Below are positions 35,780-49,344 of a stretch of 64,000 bases of DNA, piece by piece. The stretch comes from Coprinopsis marcescibilis. Taxonomy: Eukaryota; Basidiomycota; Agaricomycetes; Agaricales; Psathyrellaceae. The notes beneath the pieces were generated by a model. That model saw only the letters and a program-made list of their open reading frames with translations. It was not told where the DNA came from and made no database searches. Where the stretch lies: assembly GCA_004369085.1 (NCBI GenBank), contig ML210203.1, forward strand, positions 1 to 64,000, written 5' to 3'. The position numbers and the translations under genes were made by a program. The first letter of the stretch is position 1. Each line of letters begins with the position of its first letter.

Positions 35780-36373
35780 ACATAATCCTCCAGGATCCCA
35801 TTTCTTCTCTGCATGCATTGTCCACCATATTTGTATGACATGCCATTATGTTGTAATCCATGAACCATTCCGCTGCCGCTCGTTCTCAACTCATGATGCT
35901 GAGTCCAAGCTTATACGTATCGCAGCCTGCCATCCATTGGTGCTTAGCTTAAATTATCGGTTCTTTGCACACTAAAATGACCTCTAAATGAAACAAACAA
36001 ACAAAGATAATTGCCACAATTCAAAGTCATTAATTTACTGTAATTCGTCATATGGACAACATGAGTAACTAACTCCAGTCTCCAATTTCCAGACGATGTA
36101 TGGAACGGAAACACTGATTATTGTCTAAGGCCGAGGGAGCTCGGTATTCGATAGTAAAGCAAAAAAAAAAAAAAAACAGCATGAAATATACATAGACCTC
36201 GTCTAAATCATATTATCCCGGTGAAAGAGTTGCAAGCGACATCTATTAGGTTAGCCAAGGGAGCATTGTTTGGGGGCCGTAGAAAAATAGACACTGGGTG
36301 AAAAGGGCGTTAAACGAAAATGGAAGGTAGGAACATCTGTGGTATCAGGAGGACTGTAAGTTTAAGGGAAAGA
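35780..36373. other. Convergent 3' flanks of uS4 and kog1
   Basis: An AT-rich region between the ends of two genes facing each other. It contains a 16-base poly-A run at 36161-36176. No gene is seen. Confidence 0.45.
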
Positions 36374-39300
36374 TCATTCTGGCGGTGGGATTTTGCAACC
36401 CATGACGCGGACTAGAATCGTTTACAATCAGAGCTCAGCCAATAGTATCAGGGGAAGATGCTCACTTGTGCCATCAGGTTCACCAAGACCATAGAGCATT
36501 TCAGTGGGATGGAAGACGAGAGAAGAGGATCGAGGGATGGAGTTTGAAGGATTCGGGCGGATAGGATATGCGCTCAAGCCTGTTGAGATGTTGATCGACG
36601 AGAGGTTATGCCCCTTGTCGACAACGTTTACTGATACACGCTGTGCTCTCCAGTGCAATGGTGTGATAGCGGAAGACCTGGGTGAAGGTAAGCATCTTAC
36701 CTAGATTCAATCTCACAAGTGGATAGACGTACGTGGCGAAAACATTGGTGGTGGGGTGAACGTCAAATGCTGAGAGACCGTATGGTTCGACCTGCCAGGA
36801 CTTGATCGCCGAGTCTGCTCCTCGGAGGTCCCAAACCTTGACTTGTCCGTCAACTCTGCTGAGATGTTAGAGGAGATATTTCAAGCAGTACAGATCTAAC
36901 TCACCCGGCCGACAGGAATCTACCTCCCAGAGTTGGGTGCCATCGAACATTCTGCACCCATGAAGTGTGATCATTATATGTTCGGACGATGGCATCGTCG
37001 TCCTCGAGCCTGCGATCGAAAATCTTCACGGCGCCATTTGCGAAGCTGGCAATGAAAGTTTGGTTGGACACATGGTCTGAGCAAATCGCCGTTACAGGAC
37101 TGTCAGAGTTGGTCTCGAGATCCTACACACAAGCGGTCAGTAATGAGAGTAGTTCAGCAACGGAGTGATGAACACGCACTAAACCTTGCGTTTCAGTCTG
37201 AGCATCCCACGTCTTGATTACGCGTGAATCACCACCGACAAGAAGCGTTCCAGCTGATTGTCTCCAGTCCATTACCACTCCCGATCCCTGGCGCACAGCG
37301 ATCATCTCGTTCAGTGCTCGGAATGCACTGACCATCTGAAGAGGACCTTGCTCGACTGTAGGATCATAGTTCCGATAAAGCCTAACGATCCCATCCGCTG
37401 TGATTGTTCAGTTGGATTCAAGCCTCGATGCTGAGGGGTACCAGACTCACATGCTCCAGTCAGGACGATGCCACCAACGTCTTGATTGATTATTTCAAGC
37501 CCTGTGATGGTCGTGCCTCTCGGGTTACCATTGCAGAAGTAATTCAAACGCTTTCGCTGAGACCAATCCCAGACCCTACGCAAACGGTCAGGTCTACGTC
37601 GTGCACGGAATGAAAGAAACCACAAACCCGATCATGTCGTGTTCATTGGCGACTAATAAATGTTGGTCGTATGAGTGGAACACCATAGTCAACGGATGAC
37701 CTGAGACTTGCAAAGTCGTCACAGGCCTGTCCCATCGAAGGCTATCTGAGTACAGGATTAGTATGCACTCAAAAGGATGGGAACGATGAGCAGTAATGCA
37801 TACCTGCAATAGGACTTTGGGTAGTCGTGTCCACGATCACCTGTTCGTTACGTTGTTGCCTCCATATTTGGTGGTTATATTGGATGCTTCCAGGTTCGTC
37901 TGGCTCTGCTTGCTACAGAAAAAAGCACGGTGAGTCATTTGCAGTGGCGCATCGGAATGCTGTGACTTACTCTCATCTGAGGCTCCTTGAAATATTCACA
38001 GCACCAATCGAAGTACGAACTCTTCAGAGGAAGTATATCCCGGATACTCGCGCCTGTTCCCAGCCCGAGAATAATGCTGTTATTCGAATCCATCGAAAAG
38101 GTACTATTGCTCGGACTCGGCAATCCTTGCTGTCGTCGACGCCCGTCAGTTCCAGATCGTCTTCGTGCCCGTAATCGCTCTAGATCCTCTTCAGTGAGAG
38201 CTTCCATAACATCAGACGCAGAGAAACTCAGTTGCGGTCGACTCTCGAACGTAGGCGTTTGAGGAGGACGCTGATAATAGCTCGAAGGCGAGGTAGGCCT
38301 GGAATATGGAGAAGCATATTGAGCAACGTTGAGGTTAGGAGAAGGAGGTCGGGAAACGTCCAGCAAGTCTCGCTTTGGTTGAGAAGATGCCGTGGTGGGT
38401 GTGGTTCGCCCGTCATCGGAAGATGGGAATGCAATTCCATTGGCCAGGGATTTGAGGGCGTTGGCGAACGAACTTGTCCTGCGCAATGTGCTGGTAACAC
38501 CGTTGGAAATTGTAGACGACATGGTGTCTGTACGGGTGAGGTTCGGTCTACCAGGGGAGGGAGGGATTGGAGAAGCTGGCCCGTACAAGGATGTCCTGAT
38601 GCGAACAGATGCAAATTGCGGAGAACCCCGCTGTTCTCTCGTAGGTGCATCGTCGGGGGAGATTGGTGGTGCATGCAGCGTCGAGTTCAAAAGTTTGGTG
38701 AAAGGGGATTCAAGGAGGAGGGCCATGATGTAGTCTACCACTGTCTGTGCATTGGTGGCCACTTCGTTGTAGGGGTCCACAGAAAGATCCAAAAGGACCA
38801 CAAAAATTGTGAAGAACGATGAGAGAAGGACCCTTTTTTCTTCGCGAAGAGATTCATCTTCGAAGCTGTCCAACCACTCTGCGACCGCCTGGCTAGTGAA
38901 TTCATCGTCGGCGTGTTGCGGCGCCCCTGTTGTTCTCCACTTCCTGTCCTCTTCCCAGTAAAGCCAAGCGCAGATCACAAAGTAACCTCGCCACTCCTTG
39001 ACCAGGGCACTGATCACGACCAAGAGTTCTTTACGACACATCGGACTGGCATCGTCCTTGATTGCTAGCGTAGCACCAGTCACAACGGCGACCTCCATTC
39101 TGAAATGAACCCGCTCTTCGAGCTGGTACATTGTTCCTGAGCCGCCGCCGCCTTGATGGTCCGACTTTCCCGACCCACTGGCCCCCAAGAAGGTACCAAG
39201 AGCGAACAGAGCTGCGCAGCGTACTTCGGCCGAATCGTCCGATAGCATAGCAATGAGCTTGTCCTGCGTTCCGCTATCGACTCCGTACACCTTCATCTCG

Positions 39301-41582
39301 TCATTGCGATCCCACATCTGACCGATGCAAAGGGCAGTCCACTGCCTCAGCAAAAAGTCGGATTCTTCAAGGCGATCATAGCAGTTGTCGAAAACCCCTT
39401 CCTGCCAGCATACCTTCTGACCTTCAGGATAATCCCTTGACACGGCTGCAAGGATGAAGGCGCACATGGCCTTGTGTTCGGAACTGTTTGGCAACAGGTC
39501 GTCGTTCTTGATCGCGAGAACATTGGAAAAGTATCGGTACCCGCCCTTCAAGAGGTCCTGCTGGACGGATGGGTCGACTGCCAGAATACGAGCCCAGATG
39601 AAAATGAGGACTGGGCGGAGGTCTTGACCAGCAGCTTGAAGGAGTTTGGAGATGTAAGGGAAAATGCCGATAGTCAGCACCAGTTGCACTGCCCATGGTC
39701 CAAGGTCGACGAATTGAGAAAGGAGGATGAGGGCGCGGAGGCGATGGGGTTGCGATAGCAAAACCTGCAACACGATTGGAAGTTGGTCTGGAGGCTTCCT
39801 TGGAACCAAGTGGGAAGGGACCCCATCGTACTCGCTCCTCGGATTGGGTTCCGGTGTCGAGCTTGACTGTTCACCCTGTGGTAGAGCAAGCGGACCCTTC
39901 TTCGTCAGTGCTGCGCCACCACGAGAAATCCACACTTCAAACGCAGTGAGCTGGTCGGAGAAGAACCGACTGGGTTGGTAGACGTAGGGTTTGTCACCAG
40001 CTTTGTGGAAGCCAGCGTTAGGATCTTGACGAGATGTCTCCCCGATCTTCCCTGGGCGAGTGCCGACATTGGCGACGAGAATGCTCCCAGCCATTGAGTT
40101 TCCTTTGAAAAGGAGGTCAGGCAATTGGCGTAAACATGCGTCCACGGCCAAATCCCATGTTGCCCAAAGTGAGTGAGTATTTGTAGGGGGTAGAGGCGGC
40201 CAAGTATGGGGAGTACAGTGGTAGTTCTTCATGATCCGTTCTGCGAGCAGGAAATTGCGGAATAATGAGGCAATAAGCAGGTCTGAGCGGTACAGCTTGG
40301 TGAATATGTCTCGAGAGAATGTCGTCCATGCGATGGTGTCTGTAATGGCGGTGAAAATCCAGTTGAGCTCCCCAAGTGGTGTTCGTCTATCTTTTAGATC
40401 CCCTGGTAACTGGACGACCATATCGGCGGTGACATTGTTGGGAAGTTGATGGTTCATGATGAAAAACCGGAGGGCAATGTCAATTGGCGAGGTAAGGCAC
40501 GACGTGAAAACGTCGGCAGGGAGTTCTGGGCAGGATGGCAATTGCTCGTCGGCGCCACACGCGGCCAACTGAAGTGAGTTCAAGAATGGCTGCTTCCCTT
40601 CCGTATATCCTCCCTGTGAGTTGTTCTGCTCGTCATCCCGGGCTTTGGCAAATTTGTTAAAGTTCTGCAGGAGGTGTCCTGCTGCAGAACAGTCCCAGAT
40701 ATACAATCCAGGAGAGCCCATCCAACTCTGCAATTCTTGGAGCGATACTGGAATGTATTGAGTGTATGTCCTGTTAAAGCACCACAATTCCCCGCTCGCG
40801 GTCGGTTTTGGGACACCATGTCCATTGTAATAGAACAACAGGGCTTCTCCGTTCGAGAAGTGTCGCCTTAGACCGGAGACAAACCGCTTCAAGTCTTCAA
40901 AAGAAGGGTCGAGCAAAGGTTTATACTGGATCTTCAGACTGAGCCCTTCGAACTGATGTTGGAGGTTGGATCCGATGTGTTCCAATGCCTTGTGAGTAGG
41001 CATCGTTCGTGGATCTACCCAACATTCGAGAACGGCGCATGGATTGGTTTTGATTACATCCGGTGGGTCGACGTCAATGTTGAGACACATAACCAATGCG
41101 GCCGCTCCAGTCTTCAGGCGCTCCTCGGGACCTGAGCCTCGCCATTGAACAGGCTGCTGCGACCATGGAGGGCCTGGCGTTGGATTTCCACACGTTAAGT
41201 GCCGTTTTGCAGACCAGTACGGTATTGGTGGAGCGACGTCGACTGTCACTGAATCATTGGGCCGACCTGGAGGGCTCCGTTGTCTACGACGGCCGCGCGA
41301 TTGTGATGATGGATCTGAGCGTGAGTTTGACCTGTAGTCCCTCTCGGTATCCGAGTCTGTGCTTTCGGTTCTTGTAGTTGAGCGTGCCTTGCGCCAGGCA
41401 GAGGTATCTAACAGCAAACTATGAGTTCCGAAAGTTGTTGGGGCACAGACATCCCCACACACCAGTGGTGAACTTGGCCGCTCTCCGGTGCTCCTCAGGC
41501 TGTTGTGCCAGCATCCTCCGGGCCTAATTTGCTTCACGATACCTTGTTCCACTACGATATGTTTCCCAGCGGCAACCTACTG
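36374..41582 (-). CDS. kog1: Kog1/Raptor, scaffold subunit of TOR complex 1 (5' end unresolved)
   Basis: One exon of about 3.6 kb (from about 41582 to 37970) plus about eight smaller ones give roughly 1,500 residues. The raptor N-terminal conserved caspase-like domain is unmistakable: RHLTCGNPTPGPPWSQQPVQ, LNIDVDPPDV, CAVLECWVDPRTM, EALLFYYNGHGVPKPTASGE and LYIWDCSAAG. HEAT-type helices follow (for example LLSQPHRLRALILLSQFVDLG), then a Ser-rich linker, then seven-bladed WD40 repeats (VWDWSQRKRLNYF, IKTWDAQTETQGL, VKVWDLRG) ending GCKIPPPE at 36374. Known role: presents substrates such as S6-kinase-type AGC kinases to TOR and links growth to nutrients, at the vacuole. No ATG opens the long exon; the frame is closed upstream by a TAG next to an apparent 3' splice site, so a short first exon must lie in about 41600-41800. 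Confidence 0.93.
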
Positions 41583-41902
41583 GATTATGCGGAGTCAGGA
41601 ATGCGGATCTGAATTGAGGCGAGAAAATTGACCACAACGCACTAGTTTGTCTTTGAAAACGTTTCAATTCGTTCCCGGCGCCCTTAACTCATGAGCTGCC
41701 GTAGTCGATGCTGCCCTCAACGATGGCTGGGAGTGAACGGCGGTGACGGCCGAAGCTGTTGAGCAGATCAAGACGTGAGAGCATCAGACGCGTCAACGGG
41801 TGCGGTCAGCGACAAACCTACACAAGCAACGGCGATCATTGTCGACCCTCAACGAGCTCTGGGTTTATATATGCCTTCCTCATAACGTATTCAAGCACCC
41901 AG
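41583..41902. promoter_or_regulatory. Divergent region between kog1 and the dynactin gene
   Basis: About 320 bases lie between the first recognised coding bases of kog1 (minus) and the dynactin ATG (plus). It must hold the missing first exon of kog1 as well as promoter sequence. A minus-strand ATG near 41785 ([13 protein letters not shown]) is one candidate first exon, but its 5' splice site is not convincing. Confidence 0.4.
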
Positions 41903-44900
41903 ATGTCATCGGATATTGCTCTTGGGTCAATTGTCACCGTCCCTCAAGGACGAGGGGTCGTTCGCTTCGTTGGACCTACCTCCTTTCAAGCAGTTGGTAC
42001 ATGGTACGGAATCGAGTTGGACGAACCTAATGGCAAGAACGACGGGTCAGTTCAGGGCGTGCAGTATTTTCCATGTAGACCTGGCCATGGCGTCTTTGTT
42101 CGCCTGGCATTGATCAAAGGTATCCATGGCACAGAAATGAGGAATGCACCAGGGTCGTCATCGACTGCAGTGAGTGCACTACCGAATTGCTGAGAGTACC
42201 AGAAAGCTGACAATCTGTAGCGGGCCACAACGGGTGCACCCCGACCTGGTCATCAACGAACATCAAGTACATCGGGTACGTTGAGAGTTGGTTCTGCCAG
42301 GAGCACCCAGCAAAACACCCCGTCGCTATCCGGAAGCTCAACACGTTCGTCGAGTCCGGCGAAGCCTACATCGCAGACATCATCTTCAGCCCTAGGGCGA
42401 AGTACTAGTGTGCGACCGCCTCCACCTCCTTCTCCAGTAAAGCGCGCATCTTTGAGCGGACTTCAGGTACCACCTACGCCAGCCGCACAACCACGGAAAT
42501 CCCTCGTATTCCGACAAGTATCGAATTCTTCTAACTTAGGGGAACCTGTACCACCGACCCCCAGCCAGGGAAGGGGCATTGTCTCGCCAACTGCTGCTCC
42601 AACCTCCAAACGGCCTTCGTCGCCCCTGGCTCAGCCTCCAGAGACAAGCTCAATATCCGCACAAATCTCGGTATTACTGAATAACGAAGAAATAGCTTCC
42701 CCACCTGTACGTTGAGCTTTCTATCAGATACTGAGCGTACCCTGATTATTCATCTGTAACTAGCCGTCACATAGAGAGGCAGATCTACAAGAGTTGCAGG
42801 AACTACGCGCTAAAATCAGGGTTCTGGAAGCCAGACGCGCAGACGATGCGCGACATGTCCGTGAACTTGAAACGCGTCTCACCGACGCAGAATCTTTCGT
42901 TGCCCTCCGCCCCAAACTCCAAGCCAAGCTGAACTCGCAGCAGACGGAGCTGATCAGCGCACGTCGCGAATTAGCCGATGCCAAGCAGATCGCAGAGCTT
43001 GCAGAGAACCGAATTGCCGATGCCCACGAGCAACTGGAAATGTCCATGCTGGACAAGGAAGTTGCCGAAGAGAAAGCTGAGTTGATTGAGGCTGAGTTGG
43101 AGGACCTGAAAGAGAAGGTGGCGGTTTTGGAAATAGAGAATTCTGCTCTTAAGGGAGAAGGGGGTACGTTTCAAAGTCATTCCTCTGTATAGCGCTTTCT
43201 AACAGTCGATCAGAAGGGGGAGCCGATGCGCCTGCGAGGGATTCAATGGCGTACATGCAACTCGAGAAGCAAAACGAGCGCTTGAAGGAGGCACTCATTC
43301 GGCTCCGCGATGTTTCTCAAGAAACGGAACAAGAACAGCGTCGGCGGATAGCAGACATGGAGAAGGACGTGGCTGCTCTTGATGAGTTGCAGGCACAATA
43401 CGAAGAAACCCTCATCAAGCTAACCAACTCTGAATCTGAAATCGATAGTTTGAAAGAACAAGTCGACGACGCACTTGGTGCAGAGGACTTGCTTGTACAA
43501 CTGACTGAGCGTAACCTTGAGTTGGGAGAGGTGAGGTTTTCCGGGGTTTCCGTCAATTACTTCTAATGGGATATCTGCAGAAAATTGAAGAAATGCGGAT
43601 AACCATCGAAGATCTCGAAGCTCTCGTAGAGCTCAACGACGAGCTCGAAGAGAATCATATGGAAACGGAAAAACAACTGCATGATGATATCGAGGCCAAA
43701 GACATGCAACTGCACGAAAGTTCTCGCAAGATCGCAGCATTGGAAGAGGCTTGCCAGGATTACGAGAGTACTATCTCCAAGTTTAGGGAACTGGTCCTGC
43801 AGCTACAAGGGTGGGTATTCTCCCTTATCATTGTTCTCTTATCCTGAGTTTTTCCTAGCGACTTGGAGCAACTTCGTGCCCAGACCCAGAGTGCACAAAG
43901 CGATTCTGCGACGGCAGCATCTCAGACGGCAGCAATCATGTCTCTCAACCTCAGACTTCAATCGACAGCTTCTAAGAACCAGGCCAGGAATGTTGAATTT
44001 GAGATTATGAGTCAAGAAGCTAGGGAGGCGCGTGAATTCTTGGGCATTGTTCAGGTAAGGTGAAAGAGTATTCCGCTGTAAATTTGTGCTGAACCAACTC
44101 CTCCAGCCTTACTTGCCACAGATGTATGTCGAAACCGACATGGATGCCACCAACTGCTACTTGTTCTTCCAACGACTGAGCTGCAAAGCGGATTTGATCA
44201 ACAACATCGTTGCTCAGGCGCAGAATCTCCCTGATGCATTGAATGGATCCGTTACTGAAGCCCTAGTCGGTGTCTGCGAGGTGAGCTGGTTAACTTCGTT
44301 ATATTCCTGCTGGAGCTCATTGAACACTTGTAGATGAGGAGCCGAATTTCCGGCTTGTCTACGCTCTGCAAACGGTTCGCAGCGGTCTTACGTAGAAGCG
44401 ACGTCGAGACGTTCCTCAATATGGGACGCATTTACCCTGAAATTGCCCCACTGGAGAAGAGGATAGACATGCACATTGAACTTCTTCGTCGAGATGAGTT
44501 CAGGGAGATGGAGTGTGTCAGCGATGTCATGAAGTCAGTCAACCGTCGTTACACTCACAAATATAAGGTTAATCGACTTACACGTATAGGATCCATGCAC
44601 AATTCGAACACTTGGCCGACACCTACCTCCAAGGTTTCGAACATGATTTGGCAGAGCGGGAGCTGGGATATGTGCTGGCTCTTGACCATGATTTCGATAT
44701 GTGTGCCGCGTCCATGGGATTGACCAAGACGTCTATTTCTGATATCACTGAAGATCCAGGTTTGATATAGCTCTCTGCTTTAGCTCAGCCTACAAATGCT
44801 AATCGCATTTCCTGTTTAGATTCTATCATGGACATGGGTGGCTATGATGTCAACCAAGCTTTGTTCGAGCCATTACAGAAGGTCTTGAATCAATGCAGGA

Positions 44901-46381
44901 GCGGCAAGAGTCTGTCGAAGAAGCTCATCAAAAGACTTGAAACTCTTTTGAAGGACTCTGCGGCGGTGAAAGTACATCTGCTGCCGCAAATGAAGGCCCT
45001 TACTGATAACGTCGCCGAGCTCGTCAATTTTGGAATCTCGGTCAGTGACTTCTCTTCTCTTTGTATATAAAACATTGAGATTGACTCGTGTCGGGTCTAA
45101 GCTTGCACAATCGGTTATGCCGCACCTGAGCGACGTGCGGGCAGCAAAGTCGCCATTCCAGCTGACAACTGTTCTGGGCATCGTCAAGCAAACTGCCGCG
45201 TCTACTGTGGCCAAGGAAATAAAACCAGGTGCTTCGGTCTGGGATGCTATTTCTGATTACATCAACCAGTTGATGGATGAAGGAAACAAGCTGCTTCCTC
45301 TCACCCTCGAGAAAGAGAACGTTCAGAAGAGTGGGTTTCCTCCATTTACGATCTTATCTTCCCACTGCTCATTTAGTACAGTAACCGGCACTGCGCCTTG
45401 GATTACGCGGGTCAACGATATCAAGAGCGCTCTCGCCGTCAATGTTGAAGCTGAACGCAAGGCGCAGAAAGCCCAGGAAGAGATTCAAAGTCTCGCCAGG
45501 GACGTCAAGACCAAGGAACAGGCTATTCAGGAATCATCGGTTAAGATTGAATTTATGGAGCGGAAGATGGAAGCAGCGAAGAAGCAGGCAGATGCGCTCA
45601 CTGATTTGGAGACCGAATTAGCCAAGATCAGAAAAAACGAGAAGGCGTATCAAGATGCCATTGATCAGCTTCAAAGTGATCTCGATGACTCAAGGAAAGA
45701 GAATGATAGCTTGAAAACTCAGGTCGCTGGGCAGGAGAGACAAGGTATGTGCATACACCGTCGTAGCTTTGCTCGTCTGACTAATGAGCCATATTGTAGT
45801 CGATGGGCCACAAACTGTTGACCACCAAGATCCCGTGGTTGTCGAAGGAAATTACGAAACATCATACTTGCTTGAACAGGTGGGTTCCTATCATTCATGC
45901 GCGTTTTCCTGTCGTCTGAATCTGTTTGTTTCTATAGCTTGAGGCTCTCCGTGGAACTATTCGTTACTTGCGCAACGAGAACAACTTCCTCAAGGGTCAA
46001 GATCTCCTGAGAGAAATCGAGTTACTTGCACCAATTCCCGATCCCGCTTTGAGAGTACAAACGCCTCCTCTAGTCCCCTCTGGAAACTCTGACACCGAGG
46101 AATCCGATCTTGAGGATCCCACTGCACCAGTCTCCCTTAGATCCCTTGCAACACAGACGAAACTGTTGTATCGCGACGTGATCAGATTCTCCTCGTCGCC
46201 TAAGGTAATCGATCTTTCCGAACTGAACGCTAAGCGGGTAGAAGCGAAGACGAATAAGGTCTGGTTGCCCCGGAAGAAGGCACCTGCGCAGCAGTTATTG
46301 CAAAGGAAATTGGAAGGAGAGAGGTTGACCAAGCGGGTGCACGGGTTGGTGGAACGGGCCAATCTCTTGGCAGCGATTTAG
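41903..46381 (+). CDS. Dynactin subunit p150Glued (CAP-Gly protein, Nip100/Ssm4 type)
   Basis: A multi-exon gene for about 1,200 residues, starting at the ATG at 41903 ([13 protein letters not shown]). The CAP-Gly domain is at the very N-terminus: [52 protein letters not shown] Ser/Pro/Arg-rich basic linker for microtubule binding follows (about 42220-42710), then long coiled coils (about 42790-43900), then the conserved dynactin region (about 44090-45050; [37 protein letters not shown]), more coiled coil and a C-terminal globular part ending [11 protein letters not shown]. Known role: the largest dynactin subunit binds dynein intermediate chain and microtubule plus ends and so supports nuclear migration and vesicle transport in hyphae. 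It is divergent from kog1. Confidence 0.94.
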
Positions 46382-46747
46382 ATGTCTTTTCTTTCAAACT
46401 ATAACTAATATTATGTACATACCCTCTTTGATAATTGGATTACTCGGAGTACGTCAGAAATGACATTGACAAAAGTATACATTGACCATCAGACTGAAAT
46501 TTGTATTCATCCACCCTATCCCCTCTAATGTGGGTCAAGAGAGATGAAATACGTGTAGAATGTCGCACTCCATAGATATAATTGCTTTACGCCGGATACA
46601 GACAGGCTAATAAATCGGGAAACAGTGGCTATTTAGATTCATGGAAACGATCGACCCGGATGCCACGCCAATTGAAAGCTGGGGCGCTTAATCATCTAAA
46701 ACGGGCCCCTACTCCGGGACTGGCCGCGAAGAATAGAAATTTAAAGC
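46382..46747. other. Convergent 3' flanks of dynactin and monooxygenase genes
   Basis: AT-rich sequence between the stops of two genes facing each other. An open frame at 46582-46767 (+) has no recognisable content and overlaps the tail of the monooxygenase gene. Confidence 0.4.
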
Positions 46748-49344
46748 TCATTCACTGCCTTGATTGACAGGCACATCAGTACGTACCTTTGGGAAAGTCG
46801 ATGTTCTCCGGGTCAATATACCAAGCACCTTTTGTAAAGATTAATGAGGGAACAGTCAAACGTTTCGTGCTTGAAAAGACTTACGATCGGCATTAGGGTC
46901 CATATTAGCCAGGGTAGTACCATCTCCTAGCCACGCAGCACTATCGTCGTTGTCTTTGACGCTCCGTTCGTACGTAAAATCTTCCCAGCGTGGATGCTTC
47001 AGGGCTTTCACATAGTGAAGCGGCGTTCCTGAAAAGTAACAAGTCGAGTCAGAAAATAGCCTTCAAGGTTCCGACTGTTTGTTCGAGTGCGTACCTGGCC
47101 AGATAACAGATATCTTCCCATTCGGATCGGAATTTGCCTTGAAGAATGACTTGAACGGCAATGAGAATACAGTCTGGTAGAATGAAGGCGGAAGTCAATG
47201 CTCGACGTCAAACTTTCGTTAACTCGGTTCAGGCCTGGACAACTAACCTTGGGAAAATATCCTTGAGCAAATCTATCAAACGCATTCACGGCCTCTTTCT
47301 TGACCTCGATGCTCTTATACCTGTCTCGCTGCAGTTTCAGAGTAACTTCAACCACATACTCTACTATCTTCTCTAGAACCAGAGTCAGTGATCCGCCGGG
47401 GACTGCGCCATTCGGTCCCAAGCTCTGGAACCAGTTCGGGAAGCTACTCGCCGCGAGAGATAAGTATGTCTCTGGGCTCGCGCCAGATCCCCAAGCGTCC
47501 TTGAGATCCAGACCATTACGGCCAATGATGGGAAGCCTGTAGTCGAACGAGAGGTCGTAGCCTGTAATGCGCGTTTATGTCCTGTCAGCGGATCTGCGAG
47601 AAATTAAAATTGAATGTCTAGCACCTGTCGCGCAGATAATGACGTCGAGTTCTTTATGATTCCCATCTACTGTTTCAATTCCGGTTTCTGTGACTTTGGC
47701 GATTGGAGTGGAGACATAATCGACGTTGTCTTGGCAGAGTGCTCCTAGATAACCTGCATCTGGTACTGGCCGCCCACACCCAACAGGGTAGTCTGGAATA
47801 ACTGTAAAGGAGTCAGAATGTTTTGGGGTCGCAATATGAGTTGAAGCAAGTAATTCTACGCACGAGCTTCGGCGATTTCGGGTTTCTTCGCCAACTTTTG
47901 TTTCATCATCTGCGTGGCCATATTGCGAACGTGCTGCTGCATAGGACTTCCCCGAAACAGAAGTGGGTACCCACTCTAAAGTCCGTGTCAGTCAGAAAAT
48001 GTCCGCGAGGGAGGTCGCCGGATACATCGTACCTGCATGCGTTGTTCAATCTCCTTGCGGAACTTTGTATATATCGCAGGATCTTTGAAGGCTTCTTTAT
48101 CTTCGTCAGTGAAGTAGTCTGATGCCACAGCTGTCAGCAAGCGATCTAAACAGAAATTTAACGATGTAATACTCACAATCAGTTGCCCTGGGGTTCTTTG
48201 CCAATTCTTGTACCTTGTCATGTCCAAATGGGGCCACTACCCAGGTCTTCGAACGACCGTAGTTGACCAATTTAGACACGATGGGCTGCAAGGAGGGAAC
48301 TATTTGCGCAGCCGAAGAGCTCTAAAAAAAGCGAGACATCAGTGTCATTGGAATGCTTGGAAATGTTGATAGATAGACGGAACTTACTATTCCGATAACC
48401 CCAATCTTTTTATCGCTCCAACTTGATACTGTTGTTTTCCACCCAGCTTTGGGATCTCCTTCGCCAGTCTCCCACTCGGCAGTGTGAATCAGCTTCCCTT
48501 TGAATGAAGTCAGGCCGTCAATTTTTGGCCAATCCCAGCGGCAGAGTGCCCCCATTCCCGAGAGCACGATGTCAACGATATCTTCGAACTCTTCCCATTC
48601 GACTTCGGCGGCCCCATTGGCATTATTACCATCGGCGTCGGTGCCATTGTGAGCTGAATACTTAGGTCGTCGAATTTTAAGGTGCCATTTACCCGCCTCC
48701 TCGTCGTATCGAGCGTGGACAAGTCGGTGCTGGAGCTTGATATAAGGCCAAAGCTTGTATTTGTCGACCACCCCTTCGAGGTATTGCTGGATCTCTGGTC
48801 CTTCTGGGTGGAAAGACGACCAGTTTGAATTCGGTTCGAACGAGAGTTGATACTGTATAAGTTATAGGAGACGAAGACAAGATTAGTGGCTGTATCTAAG
48901 CAATGTGCGGGAGCAGTAACGTACGCAGTGGGAAGGAACGTCGCATGCCAAGCCCTATATTTGGCGTTCAGACAAATTAGCGCCGAACATTTGGGGGGAG
49001 GTATTTGGGACTGACTGGATATCTATGGCTATACCAGACGCCGCCAACACCTGCATTGGCTTCGTATACAACAAATTCAAGGTTGGATACCTTCTGGGGG
49101 AAACTGTACATCCAAGTCAGCTTGGAGCTTACGGGAGAGAAGCCCGTGACGCACCGAACAGCCGCAATGATTCCTAGCAAGATTGTAAGTGACAGGAACG
49201 AGTCAAGGTGTCTAGACGCATACCTGTATATCCGGCCCCAATGACTGCGACCTTCATAGGTCGACTGTAGTCGATTGGGAAGGGATCCAAGGGAGAAGTA
49301 GTAGAACTCGGAGGAGCTGCTGGAGTGTTACTACCGTCTGGCAT
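46748..49344 (-). CDS. FAD/NADPH flavin monooxygenase, Baeyer-Villiger type
   Basis: About 11 exons, roughly 600 residues, starting at the ATG at 49344 (MPDGSNTPAAPP). The FAD-binding Rossmann motif VAVIGAGYTGI is split by an intron, then VVYEANAGVGGVWYSHRYPG. After LACDVPSHCYQLSFEPN and WSSFHPEGPEIQQYL comes the NADPH site KKIGVIG.SSSAAQ. The YDLSFDYRLPIIGRNG segment precedes a region (FPNWFQSLGPNGAVPGGSL) typical of fungal steroid- and ketone-oxidising enzymes. Known family role: insert one oxygen atom from O2 into ketones or similar substrates, using NADPH. The substrate is unknown, and no other secondary-metabolism gene is adjacent, so a catabolic role is as likely as a biosynthetic one. 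The end is open: either a last small exon with stop at 46748 or an unspliced stop near 46778; both change only a few residues. Confidence 0.9.

Noticed and set aside
37935..38822. Several long plus-strand frames (for example 38232-38822) opposite kog1
   Set aside because: They are shadows of the kog1 exon, which has clear conserved raptor motifs on the minus strand.
41096..41377. Plus-strand frame near the start of kog1
   Set aside because: Antisense to the conserved raptor N-terminal domain.
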